Shown here piece by piece: positions 1 to 64,000 of a DNA stretch of 64,000 nt. The notes below the pieces were generated by a model that was not told the origin of the DNA, made no database searches, and was given only the letters and a program-made list of their open reading frames with translations. The DNA comes from Chamaea fasciata (lineage: Eukaryota > Chordata > Aves > Passeriformes > Sylviidae): positions 13,971,307 to 14,035,306 of the forward strand of contig JARCOQ010000016.1 in the NCBI GenBank assembly GCA_029207755.1. Direction: 5' to 3'. The translations under genes were made by a program, and so were the position numbers. Positions within the stretch are counted from its first letter, which is position 1. Each line of letters starts with the position of its first letter.

Positions 1-130
1 CCCCCCGTCCGCCGGGCCCGCTCCCCCCACGGCCCCCGGCCCCGCTCCCCTCACGGCTCGGGCCGAGTCCACTCAGCCTCGGGCTCTGTTCCTTACGGTG
101 GCGTTTCCACGGTTCTGTCAGGAGGTGGGA
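1..130. other. Very GC-rich window edge, CpG-island-like
   Basis: The first 60 bases are almost entirely G and C with several CpG, fading into ordinary sequence by about 200. This looks like the flank of a CpG island. In human and other vertebrates TRAP1 lies next to the CREBBP 3' end in the same orientation, so its promoter could start just outside the window. No TRAP1 coding sequence is visible. Confidence 0.35.
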
Positions 131-2613
131 CGCTAAGCCCACGACACCGTTTCCAAACCGCTCCTGTTACGGTCGTTAAAATCCCGTTCGTGTTCCTGAG
201 GACTTGTTAGGAAAGGGAGTCAGACACAGCTTACAAACCCACCCTCCTCTCCCTGTGGGGACACCCCTGCGGGTATGTCACAGTGAACGGCCTCGGGAGC
301 CCATTCCACGGGACGGGCTGCGGCAGGAGCTCGGCAGTCACAGCTGGCAGAGCTCGGTGCAGCGTGGCTCTGCCCGTTTCCCCACCGAAGGGGCTGAGGG
401 CCGAGGAAAGGCCGCGCTGGGAGCAGCCCCCAGGGAGCCCCTGTGTGCCCACACGTTGGCCGGGCACCCTGCTCGGCGCTGGGCCAATTGCTCAACATCT
501 CATTTTTCCATTTCTCTGAAACTCCTCATCCCCGGGGCTGTTTTAGCGTACATCACCGAGATCTAAGCGGCCGAGGTACTGGAGAAAGGCTTTGGATGGG
601 ATGCAGGCGAGTGAGGAAATGAACCGCTCTGGCGAGAGCAGAATTTGGAACGTGCGTGAGAGCAGAGCCTGGCCTGGATGAACAGCTCAGCCAAAAATAA
701 AAGATGGAGCAGGTCTCTTTCGGTGAGTACTAACCACTTCCAGACCGAGGAGCTTTCAGGAGGGAACCGTGCCCACCGAACAGAGCCAGCTTTGTAATCC
801 CAGGCCCGGGGGAGCTCGCTGGAAAGCTCCGTGTGCAATTCTCTCGTGCTTGCAGCTGATCTTTTGGGACCACGCCGAGCCGAGTGTTGTTTTGGAGGTC
901 ATTATCGAAGAAACACCCGCGCGGAGCCGGGTTTGTGGGGCACTCCATGTTATGGATTAGGTGCAACAAACCCAGCACGAGCCTTTGCATCACTCCGACA
1001 CCCTTCCGCTGGCTGCATTTCCACCTGGAACCAACTCCAGCCCTTCATCGAGATTCCCCGTGCTGCAGCCAAAACCAAAATGACTTCGGAGCCGGCTGCA
1101 AACACTTCCCTCCTCTCGTTGTGCTCACTGCTACCTCCCGCTGACCCCGCGCCACTCCCGAGAGCGACGCGGCACCAGAGCTCTTGTACCTGCTGTGAAA
1201 CACCTGAATCCTCCTCCTGCCTCTCCCTGGGTGTGCTTTGACCATTAGCCATGGAATGAGCTCCCGCAGGGCTCGCAGGGGATCTGATACAGATCCTCCC
1301 CTTTGTCCAGGCTCGTTTCAGTTATCCGGGGGTTGGCTCCAACTTGCTTCAATCACTGCCCTGGCAGTGTCCTGTTCTGCATTTTAAATTCCCGACTGTG
1401 GAGAAGCGCAGGGAAGCACAGATTGCCCTGCACAGCAGCCTCTGCGGTGCTCCCCCAGCTGCAGGGTGGCTGCTCCATCTTCCCTGCACTGCAAGAACCA
1501 CGGGCCGAAATTTGCTTTGGGAGAAGCACCCGACGCACATCCAGATCAGCCTGTAAGCCACGAACTGCTGTCACTTACTGCTGTCCACTGCCACCGGCTA
1601 CAAGGGACAACTTCTACTGCTGCCTTTTCACAGTGGCCGAGGGGGGAGCGCCCCAGCCTGTTTGGCAAGAGGGCTCCTCTTCCTCCCTCCTTTGTTCTAA
1701 CGCAGCCGGGAGGCAGTCGGAGCGGGGAGCACTCACACAAGTGCTGTGGGCAGATGTGTGTCCCGGAGGGACAGGGATGAGCATGAGGGGAAGCCCAGCC
1801 GTGCGGCAGCGAGAGGGAAAGCTCCCAGCCTGCGGCAGCAGCGGCGGCGGGAGGCAGCAGCCAGCAGCAGAGTGGAGCAGGGTGGGCAGCTCGGGAAAAG
1901 AGCAGAGAACCATCGCTGCAGCTCGACGTTCAGATTTAAGCACCTTCTTCCGCTCCAGAATTCAGTGAGGGGAAGGTCTTACCCAACCTCTTCGGTGGTA
2001 AAGCTCCTGTACCAAGCTCCAGTGCACTCTCGCCTTATAAATTCCCATGTTTCTAGGATGCTCCCCACTAGACAGACAGGGACTTGGAAAAGCCAGGCCC
2101 ATCCAGGCTTCAGATACGCTGAATTTTGTATCAACACTCACAGGAGACTGGAGTGAAGCCCCCCCGAGGCTGCAGGGACTGCACCCCCAGCCCCTCCTCA
2201 GGTTTGATTTCAGCTCTGCGTCTCCCTTCTCTGCCCGGTCAAACCTCTGCTCTTACCTAACGCACCTGGGTACGGCACCTACATCGATCCCTTGGCGCTG
2301 CGATCTCGCCACACTTGAGGTTGTACTTAAAAAATTATTCCAGTATTTGCTTCCCATCCGTTGTTTTTCTCCACTCTTCCCCGGGAATGGGCACCCAAGG
2401 CAGCTGCAGCCTGGGCCACAGCAGCGCTGTGCTCCGCGGAGGACTCGGCTTTTCCAAATCCGGAAGCGGTGCCGGTGCCTTTAAAATGGAGGCGACTTAG
2501 AGCAATTAGTGAGATTGAGCGCAGTGATCCTAACCTCGGGCGTCAGGCTCCGCTGATCCTCGCGGGCACCAGCCAAGTGGAACCATCCTTCAATCCAAGC
2601 AGTTTTACCAGCT

Positions 2614-2619
2614 TTTATT
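2614..2619 (-). promoter_or_regulatory. Distal AATAAA motif beyond the AT-rich block
   Basis: Minus strand CTAATAAAAGCTGG, about 2.2 kb past the stop and just after an A-rich tract (2723-2766 read on the minus strand). If used, the 3' UTR would be about 700 bases longer than annotated here. Confidence 0.2.
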
Positions 2620-2722
2620 AGAAACACCAGCACATTTCAAGTTTCCTCTTTTTGATCACAAATATAGTATTTTTCCTCTTTTTAAGTACACAGCATGAGA
2701 CACAGCATCAGGGCTTTCCATC

Positions 2723-2766
2723 TTTTTTTTTTTTTTTTTCCCTTTTTTTTTTTTTTTTTTTTTTTT
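2723..2766 (+). repeat. Poly(T) tract with CCC interruption
   Basis: About 17 T, CCC, then about 24 T. On the minus strand it is an A-tract downstream of the likely CREBBP poly(A) site, so it could cause internal oligo-dT priming in cDNA libraries. Confidence 0.9.
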
Positions 2767-3363
2767 AACAGCAATTTCTTTTGGACAAGCTTTGGGTTTA
2801 GTGTTCACTGACCTCACCCTAGCCCCAAATTTTGACATCTTGAATTGCTGAAGACAATTGCGTGGGCAGATGAATCCAATGGCAGTGAAAAAGGACAATA
2901 GTTAAAAATTTGCAAGTAAAAGTTGAAGCGGAGACCCTCTCTGGTTAAAAAGGATGAAGTGGTGCCGCAGCGCACGGTTTCACAGCACGGGGACAAAAGT
3001 TGAGATAAAGATTTGCTCTTTTCCCCCCGTTCTCCCCCACCAGTGTCCCGATAAGAAGGTTAAGGCTGGAGGAAGCACTAACTGGATGTGAAAAGCCTCG
3101 AGTGCCCGGAGCTCCCGGGCCACCACACTGGGCTCATGGCACAGCCCGTGCCACGCACGCGGGGCCGGGACGCCTCGAGCTCTGAGGGAGGGATGGCGCT
3201 TTGGGCTCGGCGTGGATTGAGCTCACACCTACGCTGGGAAAGCTTCCCTGGACTTTTTAACTCCGAGAAAGCGATTCACTGAGGGCAGGAGGAGTGAGTA
3301 TCCCAGAGACATGAGGGCATGGTGACAGGATATTAAAGGGAACATGTACATGATTTGTTATTT

Positions 3364-3369
3364 TTTATT
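3364..3369 (-). promoter_or_regulatory. CREBBP: Candidate main poly(A) signal AATAAA
   Basis: On the minus strand this reads GGAATAAAAAAT, about 1.49 kb after the stop codon, close to where the AT-rich block ends. Position and context make it a good candidate for the distal cleavage signal, but other AATAAA motifs exist on the same strand. Confidence 0.45.
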
Positions 3370-3556
3370 CCACAGAAAACCCTCAAATCTAGACTCAGAG
3401 TTAACAGCAGAAAAATAGTGTTAAAGTCAATAGGTTCATATTTTACTGTAGACTAAATAAATTAGCCTAGAATTAACTCAATACTCTCTATTTTCCTTTC
3501 ATTGGTGATCCTTCTCTAAATTAATGCAGTTTTTAAAAAGCAACGGCTATTAATAA

Positions 3557-3562
3557 TTTATT
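3557..3562 (-). promoter_or_regulatory. CREBBP: Additional AATAAA motif in 3' UTR
   Basis: Minus strand GGAATAAATTATTA. A canonical hexamer, but in an AT-rich context where chance occurrences are expected. Confidence 0.25.
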
Positions 3563-4028
3563 CCAGTTAACCCTTATGGATGAACACCTGCAAAGAGTCG
3601 ATGTCTGGGAACCATTCCCCTTTCCTCTCCCTCCCCGAAAAGGAAACAATTGCTAAGGGTGCTGTAAAACAGACATGCTAGCTACAATATCCATGGATCG
3701 TGCCTCTCCTACCGCTGCCTCTGGCTGCTCCGGGTCATGAGTGAATCGTCATAGCTATGTCTTACAAAGAACATGATCGAAAAAAATATATAAATAAATA
3801 AAAACCTTAAACATTCTTACATGGATTTTAAAGAACAGAATACATGTTAAAAACTTCAGTAATTTATATCAATTTTAAGCAATACTTTATATACAATGGA
3901 AAAAAGACATGCATAGTCCAAATACAATGTTGAAAACAGCATTTTCATAACAAAAAACCCAAACACTAAGTGTTAATACCATGTACATGGATTCAAGAAG
4001 GACCACCCTTTTTGTCTGTTGCACACAG

Positions 4029-4034
4029 TTTATT
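4029..4034 (-). promoter_or_regulatory. CREBBP: Candidate proximal poly(A) signal AATAAA
   Basis: Minus strand TTAAATAAACTGTGTGC, followed by a T/G-containing stretch (TTTTTGT-like at 3951-4015 on the same strand). It lies about 820 bases after the stop and could give a shorter transcript. Confidence 0.35.
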
Positions 4035-4851
4035 TAACAATATGATATTATAAGTAAGAAATGAGTTTTTTTTTCTTTTTACCATTCTATACAGTGATTG
4101 AATCTTCTTGGATTTTCTTATTTATAGTAATTATAGCGCTTGCATGATTTACACTAGAATTGCTTTCCTCGTTTCAAGTTTCACACAGAAGAAAGAAAGA
4201 AAAGAATGTTTCTTCTCTATCCAGATCAGCACGGCCTAAGAGTGATCATCCCTATTTCATCTAAGACCAGTTTTATCAGAGAAACAAAGCAACAATTTCT
4301 ACATCTGCAAGACAAGGATTTTGGCGTTGGCCAATGTGTGCAAGAGTCAATTCCTATCTTCCCAGGGGTAATACTTCAAACGCCTGCAGAGTTCACTATA
4401 GAAAACAAAAATCTTCCCGCCATGTGTCAAAGTTACCGGGATACGCTATAATGTTGCATTATTTCAGGAAACAGTTTCTGAATATTATTTTTTTTTTTCT
4501 TCTTTTAAACGCAAATGTTTAAAGTCTTGAAAATACAAATAAAAAATATGAATATAATGAACTTGTTTTCCCCGTTAAAAAAAAGGTATGAGTCAACAGC
4601 AACAAAAAAATAAAAACCAAAAAAACCCACAAAAGAGACCAGATATTTTAACCGCCTGGCTTTAACAAAAAAATATATTCTTTGTATTGTTTTTTTTTTC
4701 TTTTTATTTTTAAACAGCAATTAATTCTTCCATCTGTAGGAAGCAGCAGTTCCATCTAGGATTCAAAACAACCCAGATGTCTGAATTTTTCAGTACAAAA
4801 TATCCAAGAACACGAAAGGAAAGAAGAAACATAAGTGATGCTCCCATAATG

Positions 4852-60063
<55,212 letters not shown>

Positions 60064-63000
60064 CTGGAAAAGAAGGAATGAATGAAATTATTAGAATTTT
60101 CGTGATTCCAAAGGGAGATTAAAAAAAACCAAAAAACAAACCAAAACAAAAACATATGTCAAACATCCATCTTTGCATTCGCAGAGACCAAGTTCCAGTT
60201 TAAGTTTCTCAATATTAAATCCTCGGTATTAAATTCACAATTTCACAACTTCTACTAAGTTAAAATATATCCTCAAGAGATGATTTACAAGTATCTCCAG
60301 TGGTGTGGGGCTGAAGTCTTGCAATTCAACTCACAAAATCAAAGGAAAACACAAAATCATCCTTTCCAATCCACACTTACAGAAATTACTTTTTTTGCAA
60401 CACTACAGGAACTTGGGAAGACCAAACAAACTTCAAATCCTGCAATATTTTGTGCATTCTGAGCACAAAGCATGACTTTGTACACAGACAGATGGGAAGG
60501 GAGGGGAATATATAGAGGCATCGAGCAAATGGTTATCAACTTATGTTTGGGTACTTGAGGAGAAGTGTCTGAGCAAAAAGATGTCTAAGACAGACAGCCT
60601 TGACAAATGACACCCTGAGAACCCCCCAAGACTAGAAAACAGAAACACGACTCCCCCTGAATGACTGCAGAGAACATTGTACATCCATAGAGCCAACCGG
60701 CCTGCAGGAGTCTCCCCCATGGTGAAAGCTCCTCCCCTGGAACCACAGAATCACTGAGATTGGAAAAGACCTCCAAGACCATCGAGTCCAACCTGGGACC
60801 CATCACACCTTGTCACCCAGCCCAGAGCCCCGAGTGCCACGTCCAGGCTCTCCTTGGACTCCCCCAGGGATGGGGATCCCATTACCTCCCTGGGCAGCCC
60901 CTTCCAGTGCCTGACCACCCCTTCTGGGAGGAAACTCCTCCTGATGTCCAACCTGAACCTCCCCCAGCACAGCTTGAGGCTGTTCCCTCAACTCATCCCG
61001 TTCTTTGGGAGCAGAGCCTGACCCCCACCTGTGTCCACCCTCCAGTCAGGGAGTTGTAGAGAGTGAGAAGGTCCCCCCTGAGCCTTCTCTTCTCCAGTCT
61101 GAGCTCCCTCAGTCCCTCCCACAGAACCTACTCAGTAGAACATTTGTTCACCCCCTGCCTCACACCGGGAGGATTCCTAGGTGACTTAATGACCTGGTCC
61201 TAAATACGAATCCAATCACTGAGAGAAGTCTTTATTTGAAACAGTAAAACCCCTTTTCCTCTTCCCTTTACCTCTCCAGCCTTTCCTTCCTCAACACAGC
61301 GGTGGTTTATGGTCCTGGTCTCTTCCCTTCCCCGGTCAGCAGGGATTCAGGGTGACTATTCCCGTAGCTGGAAGAAGGACTGTTCACATCAGCTTATCAC
61401 TGGAACAGCCTCATAATGAGGGATTATTCCGGGGTTGCATTTTATGCTTACAGGAATCGGGCTGAACGAGCAGTTGAGGAAACACCAGTTACCAGCAGCA
61501 AATTACACCGGGGCAGAGTCCAATACACACGATTTGACTGGGCCTTGTCCTCTTTGTCCCTGTACTTTGTACCCTCTGCTTTCAGACAGCTGGCCCTGCC
61601 ACTCTCCAAGCAGCTCTATGCTAGGAAATGCTCCCTTTCCCTGCATCCTGCCCAGTGACTGTTGCCAGATTTGGGCCTTTCTTCACTGTACAAGACGTTC
61701 TATCTTTACACATTAAAAAAATCCCAAAAGCTGTTACTTTGCAATATATGAGGTTATCAAATATGCGCTGTGTCCCAGAGTAAAGCTGAATAATTCAAAT
61801 AGCAAGTAAGACCAAAAATTAGCATCTGAAGTTTAGTCCCAAGACCGCTTTTAAAGAGAAGTGGTGTCAGCTACTATCGCATAGCACAAATATCAAGAAT
61901 TTAATTTTCTGTATTTCTGTGTTTGTTTTGCAGACTGCATGTTCAGAGAAATTAGTTTAATTATTATTTATTACACCACAGATCCTGGCAGCCTTCTCTG
62001 AAGAATTAATAGCAAAGTATTTAATAAAATTACCCACTCAACCCACTATTTCAGACAAGGTATAAGAAAGTGTCATCTGATAATGACAGCTGTTCATTAA
62101 TGCTCTAGGGGTCTATCAGATCAACAGTGAAGAAAATTTCTGAAACTAAAAGTGAGATTCTGAGAAAGCTTAGGAGAACCACTGAAACCTTTCAGAAGCC
62201 AGAAATACGAATATTAACTCTGGGGCTGTTAGTCAGTTTTCTCATGTCTAATTCCCAACTACAAACTTTGTTGTTGGAAGGACTCTGCCCTTCCAGTCTT
62301 CCTACTTGCTTGAAAGTTTGGAGGAATTTCTTTGTAATATACAGACTTCCCTGGCAAACACCACGACACTTCCTGCAGACCTTCACAGTGACCACCAGCA
62401 CTGGGAGAGCCGTGGGGAGCCCAGCCTGCGGGACAGCAATGCTGCTCTGACAGGAACCCCTTCCCATGGCTTCCATGGGCCGCTCCAGCCTGCAGAACAC
62501 AGCGCGAGCAGAGCCCTCCCCGGACCCGGCAGCTCATGGATGGAGCAGACTCAGACACCAGGGAGGAGATGGAAAAGGCTCGGTGCAGGCAAGGAATGCC
62601 CAACATGGATGTGCTGAGCTTGGAAGCCCGGTGTTAAAAGCTTCTGGCAGAACCTTATCCAGCTGAATTTTCAAAGAGCAGAAGAGAGATTTTCTTCGGG
62701 CAGTGAGAATGCTGAGCAAATTTTACCTCCAATTTAAGCTCTTGCTCAAAAGAAACAGAGAGGTGTTCTCATGTCATTATCAGGAAACATTAATGCTTTT
62801 TTATTTAAGGAAGAATGTTTAAAAATAGATCTTTAGGGAAAATATTAGAAATATTTTGGTCTCGAAAGACAGTTTCAGGTTTGTTAAAATTCTAAACGAC
62901 TAGAGCATCCCCAAAGCACCGAGGTTCTGCAATCCTAACAGGTACCACTGCATGGTTGCTTCATTTCATTTTAACATTTCCTTTTCAATAGATCCTGTTA

Positions 63001-64000
63001 CTAGACAGATCACAACTCTGTATAACAAAGCAACCTTTCAAATCTTCCAAGCTGAGTGCTTAATAGGATGAGGATAATTTTTCCTACTCTAGGTGGTCAT
63101 TAAGTAATAAACACTTGATTGAAATTTTAAGAAATGCTTTGCTGTTCTTTGAAATCCAGCTGGAAGCAGAGTAGCTTCCGTTTGAAACCTTGTGTTTTGG
63201 TTAACCTGCACTCTGCCACACTGTATTTCAGGGTCCAAAGCTGTGCTTTCATAAGGGAAAAGAATCTAAAGCTAAAGCATTACACCAGTCTGTAACTTTC
63301 AAAAAATAGCATAATTCAGTAACACTGTAAAACACTAGACATGCCTTTTAACCCACACTTCATTTTTGTAAATTACTGCCAAAGAAACAAACTACTAAAG
63401 ACTTTTTTTTTGTTTGAAGTTCATCTTTAAAAATAAAAAGCCCGACTAAGTGCAAAAATCTTCCTTAGGTAGCAATCCCTGAAGTAAATACGGAGACAAA
63501 AATTAGGAGGGATCATCCACAAGATGAGTTTATTAACACTGATAGATGTTTGTGGTTTCAGGGGGGTTTAAACTCAGATTTTTCTATGAAGAATTCACAT
63601 TAACAGGACCATGGTTTCCAGAGACTAAGAATGCACAATACAAGGTGAGACCTGCTCGAACAACTCTCATCCATTTTTAACAGTTTCCAACCAAGTCTGG
63701 GATCAGTGAAGAGTTTCAGTGGCAGAACAACCTGCTGACAAAACAGCATTAAGATCCACAGCGTTCCAGAGCTGTTACTGCTACCCTGAGGAGCGGCTGG
63801 AATTGATTCCAAACACAGCCAGGTAGGGACTCCAGCAAAGCAAACCACTGTCAGCTCCTCCCTGGTGGGAAGGCAGCAAACAGGAGGTGGAAGGAAAGGA
63901 GGAATCAGGCAGATCCCTGCGTATCACGCACGGAAAGACGCCTGAGAGACAGAGGCATGAACTGCAATTCCTGGTTAATTATCCGAACGCTGAGCCCAGT
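60064..64000 (-). other. CREBBP: CREBBP intron 2 (partial)
   Basis: At least 3937 bp, running off the right edge. Contains a CR1 fragment (60743-61129). No segment resembles CREBBP exon 2, so the intron continues beyond the window. Confidence 0.85.
60743..61129 (-). mobile_element. CR1 LINE 3'-end fragment (longest in window)
   Basis: The plus strand shows CCACAGAATCACTGAGATTG, TGGGCAGCCCCTTCCAGTGC, GAGGAAACTCCTCCTGATGT and CTCTTCTCCAGTCTGAGCTC, the reverse complement of about 390 bp of a CR1 3' region. 5'-truncated, with no intact coding region. Confidence 0.93.

Larger units (their letters stand above)
131..3300. other. Intergenic, moderately GC-rich, no supported gene
   Basis: Open frames of 60 to 220 codons occur on both strands (the longest is 1303-1968 on plus), but they overlap each other, have no recognisable domain and show no splice-consistent pattern. 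The GC content makes stops rare. A T-tract interrupted once by CCC lies at 2723-2766. Confidence 0.6.
3345..4851 (-). other. CREBBP: CREBBP 3' untranslated region (approximate left end)
   Basis: Directly downstream of the stop codon the composition changes from GC-rich coding to AT-rich, with T- and A-runs (for example 4490-4510 and 4690-4710) and little coding potential. The left end is placed just beyond the AATAAA at 3364-3369. The transcript could stop earlier, at signals near 4029 or 3557, or continue to about 2600. Without transcript data the end is an estimate. Confidence 0.6.

Noticed and set aside
1303..1968. Open frame of 221 codons on plus in the GC-rich left region
   Set aside because: No recognisable domain, overlapping frames on both strands of similar length, and no splice context. 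Best explained by base composition.
60064..64000. Possible exon 2 of CREBBP before the right edge
   Set aside because: I looked on minus for the long Ser/Gly/Gln-rich exon of about 700 bases and its flanking splice sites. No open frame of that type exists.

Overview
The window is vertebrate, almost certainly bird, nuclear DNA. It is dominated by one gene on the minus strand: CREBBP, which encodes CBP, the CREB-binding-protein lysine acetyltransferase. The last coding exon ends in the C-terminus that distinguishes CBP from its paralogue p300 (…[15 protein letters not shown]), and 29 exons can be placed by their splice sites. Numbered as in the 31-exon human gene, these are exons 3 to 31, running from 60063 down to 4852. 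Exons 1 and 2, with the promoter and start codon, lie beyond the right edge. The 29 exons total 6576 coding bases (2191 residues plus stop) and stay in frame. Most match the human exon lengths as I remember them, and every difference is a multiple of three. The bird call rests on several fragments of CR1 LINE 3' ends, with the wording typical of neoavian and songbird genomes, and on short introns. The species is not identifiable by reading.

Layout from left to right. 1-3300 is GC-rich, mostly non-coding sequence with no gene I can support. Its extreme left edge looks like a CpG island, possibly the promoter of the next gene, which is TRAP1 in other vertebrates. About 3345-4851 is the AT-rich CREBBP 3' UTR with several poly(A) signal candidates. 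4852-7023 is the large final exon (end of ZZ, TAZ2, glutamine-rich region, NCBD). 8433-15408 holds exons 30 to 24, which encode most of the acetyltransferase domain. 19598-28168 holds exons 23 to 17 (RING/PHD and bromodomain). 31985-42216 holds exons 16 to 6 (linkers and KIX). 48949-50398 holds exons 5 and 4 (TAZ1), and 59887-60063 is exon 3. The rest is intron.

The protein is a nuclear co-activator. TAZ1, KIX, TAZ2 and NCBD dock transcription factors and other co-activators; the bromodomain, RING/PHD, acetyltransferase and ZZ modules form the catalytic core that acetylates histones and other proteins.

The most interesting sequence-level observation is at the end of exon 30. The last bases of the exon and its splice donor are duplicated 66 bp (22 codons) inside the following intron. 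The reading frame stays open through both copies, and the second copy keeps the zinc-binding C-x-x-C and a perfect donor. Use of the second donor would insert 22 residues into the ZZ zinc finger without a frameshift. Other notable items are a solo LTR-like insertion that interrupts a 184-bp tandem duplication in intron 4, a diverged 180-bp repeat shared by introns 5 and 6, a GA/CT microsatellite serving as the polypyrimidine tract of exon 14, and two weak splice donors.
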